Source: Streptomyces sp. NBC_00237 (GTDB lineage Bacteria > Actinomycetota > Actinomycetes > Streptomycetales > Streptomycetaceae). Taken from it: DNA of 64,000 nt. Numbering within the stretch: the first letter of the stretch is position 1; every line of letters starts with the position of its first letter. The notes under the pieces were generated by a model. The model made no database searches, was not told the origin of the DNA, and worked only from the letters and a program-made list of their open reading frames with translations. The DNA is taken from positions 2,356,001 to 2,420,000 of the forward strand of contig NZ_JAPEMT010000002.1 in assembly GCF_026342435.1 (NCBI RefSeq), given 5' to 3'. A program made the position numbers and the translations under genes. Below, piece by piece: positions 33,482-42,525 of the stretch.

Positions 33482-35504
33482 ACCTGGCTCCGACCTGCTC
33501 CCCGAGCACCGCCGCGTCCCCCGTCGGCACCGCACACACGAAGCGGCGGCAGACGTACGCCCCCGCCCCCGGCCGGTCCGCCAGCAGCGGGAACTCCTCA
33601 CTGTCCGGCGCGCCGAACGCCACCACCAGACCGGGCGCCGTCCCCAGCAGCGCCGTCCGGTGCAGGGCCCGCGCGGCAGGGTCGGAGGGAGCGCCCACCA
33701 CCGCCACCTCCCTGGGCCCGTCCAGCGCGGCCTCCGCCACCGCCAGCCCCCACCCGATGAACCTCGGAGCCCGCGAGCCGAGCGCCTTCACCACACCCAG
33801 CGCCCCCTCCGCCGCCTCCCTGTGCGCCGAGGAGCCCGTGTGCGCCGCGTACGACAGCAACGCACCCGCCGCCGCCGTCCACCCCGACGGCGTCGCGTTG
33901 TCCGTCGGGTCCTGCGGCCTGCGGATCAGCTTCTCCGCGTCGTCCGCCGTGTCGTACAGCGAGCCCCCCTCCCCCACGAACCGCATCAGTACGTGGTCGA
34001 GCAGGAACCCGGCGAACTCCAGCCACGCCCCCTCCCCCGTCACCGAGGCCAGCGCGAGGAAGCCCTCCGCGACGTTCGCGTAGTCCTCCAACACCCCCGC
34101 GTTCGGGCCGACTCGACCGTCCTTCGAGGTACGGGCCAGCCGCGCCGCGTCGTCCAGGTGGACCCGCACCAGAAGGTCGGCGGCCTCCGTCGCCCGCTCC
34201 ACGAGGTCGGGCCGGTCGAAGTACGCCCCGACCTCCGCCAGCGCGGCGATCGCCAGCCCGTTCCACGCGGCGACGACCTTGTCGTCCCGCCCGGGGGCGG
34301 GCCGCTCGCCCCGTGCCGCCAGCAGCCGCACCCGGATCTCCGCGATCCGCGCCGCGTCCACCAACTCCCCTGCATCCACAGGCAGTTGCAGTACGGACGC
34401 GCCCTCCTCGAAGGTCCCCTCCTCGGTCACCCCGAAGTACGCCGCCGCCAGCGCCGCGTCCGACTCCCCGAGCACCTCGCGGAGTTGGGCGGGCGTCCAC
34501 ACGTAGTACGCGCCCTCCACATGGCGCCCCTGTCCGTCCTCACTGTCCGCATCCAGCGCCGACGCGAACCCGCCTTCGCCCGTGCGCAGTTCACGCACCA
34601 GGAAGTCCGCCGTCTCCAGCGCCACCCGACGCGCCAGATCGGACCCGGTGGCCCGCCACACATGGGCGTAGACGCGGCACAGCAGCGCGTTGTCGTACAG
34701 CATCTTCTCGAAATGGGGGACCACCCACCCCCCGTCCACCGCGTACCGGGCGAACCCGCCCCCCAACTGGTCGTAGATCCCGCCCCGCGCCATCGCCTCG
34801 CAGGAGTCCGTCGCCATCTGGAGGGCCCCCTCGGACCCCGTCCGCGCCGCGTGCCGCAGCAGGAACTCCAGCACCATGGACGGCGGGAACTTGGGCGCGC
34901 CCCCGAAGCCGCCGTTGCGCGCGTCGTACTCGCGCGTGAGCCCCAGCAGTGCGCCCGCCAGGTCCTCCTCCCCCGGCAGCCCCGTCGACGCGAACGCCAG
35001 CGAACGCTCCCCGAGGTCCTTCACGATCTTCCCGGCGACCTCGTCGACCTCGCCCCGCCGGTCCGCGTACGCGGCGCGCACTCCCTCCAGCACCTCGGGG
35101 AAGGACGGCATGCCGTGCCGGGGCTCGGGCGGGAAGTACGTACCGAAGTAGAAGGGTTCGGCGTCGGGCGTCAGGAACACGGTCATCGGCCACCCGCCCT
35201 GCCCGGTCGCCGCCTGCACCGCCTCCATGTAGACGGCGTCGACGTCGGGGCGCTCCTCGCGGTCCACCTTCACGTTCACGAAGTGCTCGTTCATGACGGC
35301 GGCGGTGCCTTCGTCCTCGAAGGACTCGTGCGCCATGACATGACACCAGTGGCAGGACGAATACCCCACGCTCAGCAGCACCGGCACCCCCCGTCGCCGC
35401 GCCTCATCGAAGGCTTCGGGCGACCACGGCCACCAGTCGACGGGGTTGTCGGCGTGCTGGAGCAGGTAGGGGGAGGTCTCTTGGGCCAGGCGATTCGTGG
35501 GCAT
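33480..35504 (-). CDS. YyaL/DUF255 thioredoxin-domain protein
   Basis: The 674-residue protein has an N-terminal thioredoxin-like domain with the redox motif CHWC (residues 51-54, in SVGYSSCHWCHVM) and the family opening NRLAQETSPYLLQHADNPVD. An (alpha/alpha)6 barrel like that of N-acylglucosamine epimerases follows (GGFGGAPKFPP, GGIYDQLGGGFARYAVD, VPHFEKMLYDNA). Related to human spermatogenesis-associated protein 20; the reaction is not known. Full length for the family. The next upstream genes are decayed copper-type sequences, with no operon link. Confidence 0.92.
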   Translation of the reverse strand: MPTNRLAQETSPYLLQHADNPVDWWPWSPEAFDEARRRGVPVLLSVGYSSCHWCHVMAHESFEDEGTAAVMNEHFVNVKVDREERPDVDAVYMEAVQAATGQGGWPMTVFLTPDAEPFYFGTYFPPEPRHGMPSFPEVLEGVRAAYADRRGEVDEVAGKIVKDLGERSLAFASTGLPGEEDLAGALLGLTREYDARNGGFGGAPKFPPSMVLEFLLRHAARTGSEGALQMATDSCEAMARGGIYDQLGGGFARYAVDGGWVVPHFEKMLYDNALLCRVYAHVWRATGSDLARRVALETADFLVRELRTGEGGFASALDADSEDGQGRHVEGAYYVWTPAQLREVLGESDAALAAAYFGVTEEGTFEEGASVLQLPVDAGELVDAARIAEIRVRLLAARGERPAPGRDDKVVAAWNGLAIAALAEVGAYFDRPDLVERATEAADLLVRVHLDDAARLARTSKDGRVGPNAGVLEDYANVAEGFLALASVTGEGAWLEFAGFLLDHVLMRFVGEGGSLYDTADDAEKLIRRPQDPTDNATPSGWTAAAGALLSYAAHTGSSAHREAAEGALGVVKALGSRAPRFIGWGLAVAEAALDGPREVAVVGAPSDPAARALHRTALLGTAPGLVVAFGAPDSEEFPLLADRPGAGAYVCRRFVCAVPTGDAAVLGEQVGAR

Positions 35505-35568
35505 TCCCCCATCCTGCCCCAGGACCTCCCGCCCGCCGTGGAACGGTCACGCGGCCTTCGAAAACGTG

Positions 35569-35760
35569 GAGGGCCGTGCCGAGGACCAGTCCGGTGCTCG
35601 GGCCCGCCAGGTCGTGGGCGAGGAGGCCGAGGGCGACCGTGGTCAGACCGGTGCCGAACAGGGCGATGACCTGGGCTCCGAAGAGGCGGAGGTGTCGTCA
35701 GACCCCGGCTTCGTCTCCACGTACGGATGCGGGTGCGGGCGCGGGTGCCGCTGCGGGCAT
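35569..35760 (-). pseudogene. MFS transporter remnant (5' fragment)
   Basis: ATG 35760 overlaps the stop of the copper-type fragment upstream (TGATG). After MPAAAPAPAPASVRGDEAGV an in-frame TGA at 35700-35698 interrupts the frame. Directly beyond it the same frame reads RHLRLFGAQVIALFGTGLTT and then VALGLLAHDLAGPSTGLVLG, a typical first membrane helix and loop of Streptomyces MFS exporters. Similarity stops near 35569 and the remaining eleven or so helices are missing. This is a stop-interrupted, 3'-deleted gene that was once translationally coupled to its neighbour. Confidence 0.75.
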
Positions 35761-36095
35761 CAGTGGTGTGCGTGGTGGTCGGCGTGCGCAGGCTCCGGGG
35801 CCGCCTCCGAGGTCCGTACCGTGAACTCGGCGGTGCGTACGACGCCTTCGTGCTGGAAGTCCAGGAAGAGGCGGTAGGTACCCGCCGTCGGCGCGACGGC
35901 CATGAACGCGATCTCCTGTCCCGGTGCGGTGACGCCGGGCTCGCCCTCCGGGTGGACGTGGAGGTAGCCGAGGCCCCCGACCCGCAGCGCCACGAGGTGG
36001 CCGTACGCGGCGAGGTAGGGCTCCAGGTCGGTGACCGGAGCACCGTCCAGGCCGACGGTGAGGGTCAGTCGGCTCGCCTCTCCGGGGAGGAGCAC
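35760..36095 (-). pseudogene. Truncated secreted copper-type protein (C-terminal half)
   Basis: The open frame from GTG 36095 gives 111 residues with a well-conserved looking core (VTDLEPYLAAYGHLVALRVG, LGYLHVHPEGEPG, YRLFLDFQHEGVVRTAEFTV) and a His-rich end HADHHAHH. Full versions, as I remember them, are exported proteins with a signal peptide and another domain before this part. Here both are missing and the frame runs directly into a CsoR-like operator. It could still be translated from a leaderless GTG, but a 5' deletion that left the operator next to the surviving half is more likely. Confidence 0.6.
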
Positions 36096-36101
36096 GACTA
36101 T

Positions 36102-36118
36102 ATACCCCCATAGGGTAT
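36102..36118. promoter_or_regulatory. CsoR-like copper operator
   Basis: ATACCCCCATAGGGTAT is a 6-5-6 inverted repeat of ATACCC and GGGTAT, the form recognised by copper-sensing CsoR repressors. It lies 7 bases before the truncated copper-type reading frame at 36095. The downstream genes are decayed, so it may be a relic or still drive the fragment. The plus-strand STAND gene is 190 bases away and could be affected. Confidence 0.75.
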
Positions 36119-36310
36119 CTACGGGAGGGCTAGTGGGGAACCTCTCCCGACACCTCCGGCACTTCCGAACCCCCTCCGCCGCGTTCCGCCCCAGCACTCC
36201 CCAGCGCCCACTCCCTCGCGTCCGCGCCCGTCAAGCAGGACACTTGACACATCCGGGCGGTCCCAGGCGGGACGGCCCTGCCCGGACATCGCACGCTGAG
36301 GGGGACGCAC

Positions 36311-39300
36311 ATGCGGGAGAGCCACCGGGCTGAAGCCGAGCGGGTGTTGGTGCGGGCCGTCGAGGAGGAAGTACGACGCTCCGGCGGCCGGACCGACGGC
36401 CGGGCGCTGCTGTCCCGCGCACGGGCCGCGCTGGACGAACTGGCCGCCCCCGCCGCCGAGGAGTACGCCGCGTACGTCACCGCACTCGACCGGGCTGGCG
36501 CCGGGCAGCAGCCCCTGTCGGAACGATTCAGCAAGGCGAGCATCGGCACCCCCGCCCTGGTGACGGGCGTGGCCTCGGTCGCCGCCTTCGCCACCGACCT
36601 CGCGCTCGGCACCACGGCGGCGACCGCGTTCGCGGCCGGGGCCGTCGTCGCGGCGGCCGGGGCGACCGCGACCGTCGCCAAGGTGACCGCCTCCCACTGG
36701 CCCGCCGCCCACCGCAGGGCGGGTGCGCTCGGACAGCCGGGCGGACCCGAGCAGTTGAAGCTCCAGTGGCTGACGGCACTGGAGGTACGAGGCGTACGCC
36801 CCTACCTCGACCGGCAGCGCATGCTCAGCGCCGCCACCCGCACCCGGGCGGCGAGCCCGGCGAAGAAGACCGCCAGCACGACGGTTCCGCTGCGCGGCGG
36901 CAACCGGAGCGCGGCGGCGCGGCGCAGGACCGTACTGGAGCAGTCGTTCGCCCATCTCCCGCAGCTGGAGGGGCCGTTCGCCGGTCGGCGTGCGGAGATG
37001 GCGCAGATCGGGCAGTGGGTGCACGCCGCGCGGGCGAGCACCCAGACCCGGCCGACGGTCGTCGTGCTGTACGGGGAGGCGGGTTCGGGGCGTTCCGCGC
37101 TGGCGCTGCGGGCGGCGCACGGGCTCAAGGACCAGTTCCGGGGGGCGTGCCTGGTCGAACTGTGCAACGGCGCGCCAGGCACGGCCGAGTCGCCGACGTC
37201 CACCCGCGACGCGCTCCTCCAGCTCCTCAACCGCCTCGGCGCGCCCCGCGACCAGCTCCTCTTCCGGGAGCAGCGCAACGAACGCACCACGCAGGAACAG
37301 CAGTTGAAGCGCCTGACCGAGCTGTACCACCAGCACCTGACCGGCCTTCCGGTGACGATCGTCCTGGAGGACGCCACCGACCCCGACCAGGTCCGCACGC
37401 TCGTCCCGGAGCGCTCGGACAGCCTGGTCCTGGTCACGGCGAGCGAGCCCCTCGCGCTCCCCGACGACATACCGGCCTGGGTGCACCAGCTCCCGGTGCA
37501 GCCGCTGGACGGGGCGGGCGCGGAGGAGCTGATGCGGGCGATCGCGCAGGAGGAGAGCACCCCGTACGACGGTGAATCGGCCGACCGCATCACGGAGTTG
37601 TGCCGGGGCCTGCCCCTCGCACTGCGCGTCGCGGCCTCCTCGCTGGGCCCCCGCAGCCCGCGCGCGCTGGCCGCCGACCTGGCCGCGTACGGGCCCCTCG
37701 ACCCGGTCGAGCGCGCCCTCTTCCTCCGTTACGCCGACCAGTCGGAGCAGGGCCGGCGTCTGCTGCGCCGCCTCTCGCTCGCGGGCCGGGCGAGCCTGGG
37801 CGGAGCCGCCGCGGCGGCGCTCCTGGCCACGGACGAGGCGGAGGCGCGGCGGCGGCTGGCGGAGCTGGCGGACTCCGGCCTGATCGAGCCCGTCGGGAGC
37901 GGCCGCTACCGCCTCCACGACCTCGTCCGCTCCTTCGCGTACACCCGCCTCGTCGACGAGGAGGAACCCTCCGAGCGGACGGCCGCGCAGGAACGTCTCA
38001 TCCAGAACTACGGCGAGCTGGCCGACTCCGTCATCCGTCTCGTCGACGGCAAGAACTCCACCCGCGCCGACCGCTTCGGCCCGCACGGCTTCACCTCCCT
38101 CGACGCGGCGCTGCGCTGGCTGGACGACGAGTCGTCGTTCATCACGGCGGCGCTGCGCCACGCCGAGGGCGTCGACCAGCAGCTCGTGCTGAACCTGCTG
38201 GGCGCGCTGTGCGACTACTGCCTGCTGCGCGGCGACCTCTACCGCCTCGGCGAGATCAGCGAGCTGACGCAAGCCGTCGACCAGGGACTTCTCGTACGCT
38301 CGGTCCAGTGGCGTACGGGCATCGCGGCGCGGCAGCTCGGCGAGCTCGACAAGGCGCGTACGACCCTTTCCTCGGTCGTCGACCTGTACTTCGAGGCGCA
38401 GCACGAGGCGGGTGCGGCCCGCGCGCTGGGCTCGCTCGGCATCACCCTGCACCACCAGGGCAATCTGACGGAGGCCGCGGCCAAGCTCCGCGAGGCCCTC
38501 GACCTCCAGTCGTCGCCCGCCCTCGCGGGCGACCGCGCCTGGAACCTGCACGCGCTGGCCGCCGTCGAACGTGACCGCGCGAACCTCGCGGAGGCGGTCG
38601 AGCTCCTCGACACGGCCCTCGCCCTGCACCGCGAGGGCGAGTCGCTGCACGGGCAGGCGTGGGCGCACTTCCAGTCGGGTCAGGTGTGTCTGCGGATGGG
38701 CGAAGTAGCGCGTGCGGAGGTCGAGTTGGGGGCCGCGCTCGACCTGTACGGGCGTACCCGCGACGACCGGGGCGAGGCGTGGGCGATGACCCAGCTCGCC
38801 CGCGCCCGCCTGGTCGCCGGCGACCCCGCCCCGGCGGTGGACGGCCTGCGCCAGGCCCTCTCCCGGCACCGCGACAACGAGGACGCGCGCGGCGAGGCGT
38901 GGACCCTGTACTACCTCGGGCAGTCCCTGGAGGAGCGGGGCGACCACGACCAGGCGGTCCGCGAACTGGAGCGCGCCCGGACGATGTTCTCGCGCATGCG
39001 GGACGTGTACGGGCTGGCCTGCGCGCGGCACCACTCGGGGCGGGTCACCCGCGACCAGCGCGCCGTACAGACCGGCAACCTCCGCAACTCCGGCTTCGCG
39101 CGCCAGCTCCTGACGGACGCCCGGCAGGACTTCCAGCGGATCGGGGTCGCGCACGGGGAGGCGTGGACGGCGCTGGAGCTGGTGGTGATCGACGCGGGCA
39201 ACTCCCGCCCGGAGCAAGCCCTTTCGCTCTGCGACGATGCCGTCGCCCTGTTCGCCTCCTACGAGGACAGGCGCGGCGGCGACTGGGCCCGCTTCCTGCG

Positions 39301-39556
39301 CTGCACCCTGCTGCCGTTCGCACACCCGGGCGGTCCTGAGGTGGGCACCTCGCTGGCGGAGGAGGAGCTCGCCCTGCTGGCGTCGGAGTCGCACCCCACG
39401 CGGGACGAACACCTGGCGGACTGCGTGGAGGCGTACCGGGTGGTGCTGGGGCGCGGGGCGGACCTGGCGGCGGGGTGGCAGGCGTGGCGGCTGGGAATGG
39501 TGCCGAACCGGCATTCGCGGGAGGTGATGGGGGTTCCGGTGGGGGCGGGCAAGTAG
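36311..39556 (+). CDS. NB-ARC/STAND-type ATPase with TPR repeats and membrane segment
   Basis: The 1081-residue protein starts at ATG 36311 (GAGGGGG upstream). After a helical N-terminus, residues about 80-122 are very hydrophobic (possible membrane hairpin). A STAND module follows: FAGRRAEMAQI, P-loop GEAGSGRS (255-262), Walker B-like IVLEDATD (350-357) and the NB-ARC motif CRGLPLALR. The P-loop Lys is replaced by Arg261, so ATP hydrolysis may be impaired. A winged-helix-like linker leads to tetratricopeptide repeats (about 620-1000, with repeated RGEAW). Such proteins are signalling or defence scaffolds. The next two downstream genes are broken; no effector domain is fused. Confidence 0.85.
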   Translation: MRESHRAEAERVLVRAVEEEVRRSGGRTDGRALLSRARAALDELAAPAAEEYAAYVTALDRAGAGQQPLSERFSKASIGTPALVTGVASVAAFATDLALGTTAATAFAAGAVVAAAGATATVAKVTASHWPAAHRRAGALGQPGGPEQLKLQWLTALEVRGVRPYLDRQRMLSAATRTRAASPAKKTASTTVPLRGGNRSAAARRRTVLEQSFAHLPQLEGPFAGRRAEMAQIGQWVHAARASTQTRPTVVVLYGEAGSGRSALALRAAHGLKDQFRGACLVELCNGAPGTAESPTSTRDALLQLLNRLGAPRDQLLFREQRNERTTQEQQLKRLTELYHQHLTGLPVTIVLEDATDPDQVRTLVPERSDSLVLVTASEPLALPDDIPAWVHQLPVQPLDGAGAEELMRAIAQEESTPYDGESADRITELCRGLPLALRVAASSLGPRSPRALAADLAAYGPLDPVERALFLRYADQSEQGRRLLRRLSLAGRASLGGAAAAALLATDEAEARRRLAELADSGLIEPVGSGRYRLHDLVRSFAYTRLVDEEEPSERTAAQERLIQNYGELADSVIRLVDGKNSTRADRFGPHGFTSLDAALRWLDDESSFITAALRHAEGVDQQLVLNLLGALCDYCLLRGDLYRLGEISELTQAVDQGLLVRSVQWRTGIAARQLGELDKARTTLSSVVDLYFEAQHEAGAARALGSLGITLHHQGNLTEAAAKLREALDLQSSPALAGDRAWNLHALAAVERDRANLAEAVELLDTALALHREGESLHGQAWAHFQSGQVCLRMGEVARAEVELGAALDLYGRTRDDRGEAWAMTQLARARLVAGDPAPAVDGLRQALSRHRDNEDARGEAWTLYYLGQSLEERGDHDQAVRELERARTMFSRMRDVYGLACARHHSGRVTRDQRAVQTGNLRNSGFARQLLTDARQDFQRIGVAHGEAWTALELVVIDAGNSRPEQALSLCDDAVALFASYEDRRGGDWARFLRCTLLPFAHPGGPEVGTSLAEEELALLASESHPTRDEHLADCVEAYRVVLGRGADLAAGWQAWRLGMVPNRHSREVMGVPVGAGK

Positions 39557-39712
39557 CTCTGGCGGGTGCGCGGTTGATCCGCTTCGGCCGGATTCGCCCA
39601 TTGCTTGTGGCGATGCGGGCGGGGCTGGGAGGCTGGGGGCAGCACTCCCTGACGGGGCTCTACTCCCCGATGGACCCGACACGCCGGGCCTCCGGCCGGA
39701 AGGGGGGCCCAT

Positions 39713-40497
39713 GTGGTCGTCACCGTATCGCTGCGCCGTCCGATGCCGTTGCCGGAGAAGCCCAGGCCCTTCGAGGGACGGGGCCGCGAACTCCGTTCTC
39801 TGACACCGTGGTTGGCCGAGGACGCACTCCGCGTTCTGTCCCTGACCGGGGTGCCGGGCGTCGGGACGAGCACGCTCGCGGTGGAGTTGGCCCGCAGAGC
39901 GGGCCGGGCCCGACGGGGCCGCCCGGCCCGCGAACCGCGCGTGGTCGCACTGCGGGTGGGCGAGGAGTGGCGGGAGCGGCCCGACGTGGTGCTGTTGCGG
40001 CTGCTGGGTCAGCTCGGGGCGCCCCGGCAGCACCTCCTGGAGCTGCGGCAGGAGCTTCGGAACGCCCCCCCCTGGACACCGCCGTGGAGCTGGCCCCTCG
40101 GTATCTGTGCGCCTACCCGTCGGAGGTCGTCCCGGACGACGTACCGGACGAGGGGACGGGTACGTATCTGCTGCGTGCGTTCGAGGAGACGCGGTGCGCG
40201 GTGGTGCTGACCTCGCGGGGTCTGAGCGCGCGGGGCCTGGGCCTGCCGGAGGTGCGCGAGCATGAGGCGGGGCCGCTGCGGCGCGGGGCGGCCGTCAAGG
40301 TCGCGGCAGCGGCGATGGAACGGTCCCCGCGCATCTCCCCGTGGCGCTACACGGTCGAGGAGATGGCGGACGCCGCAGGCGGGCTGCCCGCCTCCCTGTG
40401 GCTGGCCTCGTCGGAAGAACTCTCGCCCTTCGGGGCGGCGGACCGGGACAACCTCTACCGGACCGCCGTCGCCCGACTGTCGTCCTCGGAGTCGCGC
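39713..40497 (+). pseudogene. Frameshifted STAND/NB-ARC-like fragment
   Basis: From GTG 39713 (GGGGGG upstream) the frame reads LPEKPRPFEGRGRELRSLTP and a P-loop-like GVPGVGTST, where Thr replaces the usual Lys. At the run of eight C residues (40065-40072) coding continues in the -1 frame: LDTAVELAPRYLCAYPSEVV and so on through VEEMADAAGGLPASLWL, again a GLP-type NB-ARC motif. Similarity ends abruptly near 40497. A one-base deletion in the C-run explains the shift. It resembles the nucleotide-binding part of the upstream protein, so it is probably a decayed relative. Confidence 0.65.
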
Positions 40498-41257
40498 TCA
40501 CTGTTCTGCGCTACGAGAAGGAACGAACGCTCTACTCACACCTCGACGACTTCGAGCCGTGGGTCCTCGCCGTACGGTGGCCGTCGGCCAGTTCACCCGG
40601 CCTGCGCGGCTACCGGCGCATCCGGGACCGGGCGCACCGGATGAGCGACGGTGACGCGCCCCGCATCCTCGGGCGGCTGCTCGGCTACCTCGACGCCGGG
40701 CGCGGCGACCCCCGCAAGGCGGTGCTGGGCACCCGGGACGGCCGCTTCCTGCACCTGGTGGGGCATTCCTTCGGGTGCAGGTTCCTGTGCGAGGCCGTGC
40801 AGTGGGCGGCGGACGCGGAAACGCTGGGCTGGTCGGCGCGCCCCCGGCGGGCGGACCGCCCCTTCCCCGTGGACAGCATGCTGCTCTTCCAGATGGCCGC
40901 GCCCCGGGACGCCTTCGAGACGACCTTCACGGCCCTGGAGCACGCCCCCGTGCGCGGGCCCCTCGTCGCCACGTACGCGCAGCGGGACTGGGCGACGGGC
41001 ATGTGTGGCACCGCATCGCCGAGAAGCGGGCGGGCATCGGCAACCAGGGCATCGGGACCGCGCCCCGCCCGGTCTCCGGGATCAGGATGCGCGGGCCCGC
41101 CGAACCGTACGGCGTGGACGTGCTCGACCACTGGTTCGTGAGCGTGGAAGCGGGCGCGGTGTTCACCCGGGGGCGCGGGCCCGCGGGCGCGCACTCCGAC
41201 CATCTGCGGCCGGAGCCCGCGCACCTGCTGCTGACGCCGGCGGACTACTCCCGCTGA
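40498..41257 (+). pseudogene. Frameshifted alpha/beta-hydrolase-like fragment
   Basis: Coding begins without a start codon near 40498 (VLRYEKERTLYSHLDDFEPW), directly where the STAND-like fragment stops. It contains a nucleophile elbow GHSFG (in FLHLVGHSFGCRFL) and MLLFQMAAP, as in serine hydrolases. Near 41001-41005 it shifts to the -1 frame and continues HVWHRIAEKRAGIGNQGIG to VDVLDHWFVSVEAG and a stop at 41257. It is both 5'-truncated and frameshifted. The end overlaps the convergent small membrane gene by 13 bases. Confidence 0.6.
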
Positions 41258-41523
41258 CCCGACTCCTTGGACGGCACCGCCGAAGCCTTCTCGCCCTTGG
41301 CCGGAGCCGCCGCCGACGCCTCGCCCGGGGCGTCCGGGTCCGGTGCCTCCTCGAAGGAGACCTTGCCCATGTGCCGGTTCATCGACTTCATCAGCAGCCA
41401 CACACCGACGGCCAGCGCCGCGAACACGAGGAAGCCGAGGATTCCCGGAGTCACCTTGTTCTTGTCGAAGGTGTCGCCCGCGGCGAGCGGCACGAACTGG
41501 ATCATTGCCTGGGAAACGTTCAC
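41245..41523 (-). CDS. Small single-span membrane protein downstream of mca
   Basis: The 92-residue product has one membrane helix (about residues 28-46, GILGFLVFAALAVGVWLL) and then a charged cytoplasmic tail rich in Ala, Pro, Lys and Glu. ATG 41523 abuts the mca stop codon with no gap, so it is cotranscribed. I do not recognise a function. Its position after mca may indicate a role near mycothiol-dependent detoxification at the membrane, but that rests on context alone. Confidence 0.75.
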   Translation of the reverse strand: MNVSQAMIQFVPLAAGDTFDKNKVTPGILGFLVFAALAVGVWLLMKSMNRHMGKVSFEEAPDPDAPGEASAAAPAKGEKASAVPSKESGQRE

Positions 41524-42405
41524 CTAGGCATTGTCGCGGATGCCCGCGAAGAGGTCGCTCTCGGGGAGGGAGGTGGGGACCAGAGCCTTCGCGAGTTCGT
41601 AGTCCTCGGTCGGCCAGACCTCCTTCTGGATCTCCATCGGAATGCGGAACCAGCCGCCGTCCGGGTCGATCTGCGTGGCGTGCGCGAGCAGCGCCTTGTC
41701 GCGGATCTCGAAGAACTCCGATGCGGGTACGAAGGTGGTCAGCGTGCGCTCCTCGCGCTCGAACTCCTCCCACCGCTTCAGCCAGTCGCCGTACGGCGAC
41801 TCCAGGCCCCGGGAGATCAGCGCCTCGTGCAGCGCGACCGTGCGCGGCTTGTTGAAGCCCTGGTTGTAGTAGAGCTTCAGGGGCTGCCAGACCGGGCCGA
41901 ACTCTTCCTCGGGGAAGGCCGCCGCGTCGGCCGCTCCGTCGAAGGCCACCATCGTGATCTTGTGGGTCATGATGTGGTCGGGGTGCGGGTAGCCGCCGTT
42001 CTCGTCGTACGTGGTGACGACCTGGGGGCGGAAGGCGCGGATCGACTTCACCAGGCGCCCTGCGGCCTCCGTCACGTCCTCCAGGGCGAAGCAGCCCTCG
42101 GGGAGCGGGGGCAGCGGGTCGCCCTCGGGCAGGCCCGAGTCGACGAAGCCGAGCCACTCCTGCTTGACGCCGAGGATCTCGCGGGCCTCGTCCATCTCGC
42201 GGGCGCGGACCTCGTGGATGTGCTCCTCGATGTACGTGTCGCCCTGGAGCTTCGGATTGAGGATGGAGCCCCGCTCCCCGCCCGTACAGGTCACGACGTG
42301 GACGTCCACCCCCTCGGAAACGTACTTCGCCATGGTGGCCGCACCCTTGCTCGACTCGTCGTCGGGGTGGGCGTGCACGGCCATCAAGCGCAGCTGCTCA
42401 GTCAA
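41524..42405 (-). CDS. mca: Mycothiol S-conjugate amidase
   Basis: The 293-residue zinc enzyme cleaves mycothiol S-conjugates to a mercapturic acid and GlcN-inositol, part of actinobacterial detoxification. The PIG-L/LmbE fold is shown by VHAHPDDES (metal His13 and Asp16 region) and GGYPHPDHIMTHK, with TCTGGERGSILNP between. The full Mca length and the segment ATQIDPDGGWFRIP favour Mca over MshB. ATG 42405 begins MTEQLRLMAVHAHPDDE. It forms a two-gene unit with the small membrane protein and is divergent from the DUF4307 gene. Confidence 0.95.
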   Translation of the reverse strand: MTEQLRLMAVHAHPDDESSKGAATMAKYVSEGVDVHVVTCTGGERGSILNPKLQGDTYIEEHIHEVRAREMDEAREILGVKQEWLGFVDSGLPEGDPLPPLPEGCFALEDVTEAAGRLVKSIRAFRPQVVTTYDENGGYPHPDHIMTHKITMVAFDGAADAAAFPEEEFGPVWQPLKLYYNQGFNKPRTVALHEALISRGLESPYGDWLKRWEEFEREERTLTTFVPASEFFEIRDKALLAHATQIDPDGGWFRIPMEIQKEVWPTEDYELAKALVPTSLPESDLFAGIRDNA

Positions 42406-42525
42406 GATCTCGATCCTCGGTGATCCGGGCGCCCTCGGTGTCTGCGGCGCGACGTGCGGCTCTTATAGTGACCGAACCGGGGGCGGGAAATATTCCTGGC
42501 CCCTGCGCATCCGGAGGATCACAGC

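Noticed and set aside
36119..40033. A 1304-codon minus-strand open frame opposite the STAND gene
   Set aside because: It is low-complexity Arg/Gly/Val/Leu translation, while the plus strand has P-loop, NB-ARC and TPR features.
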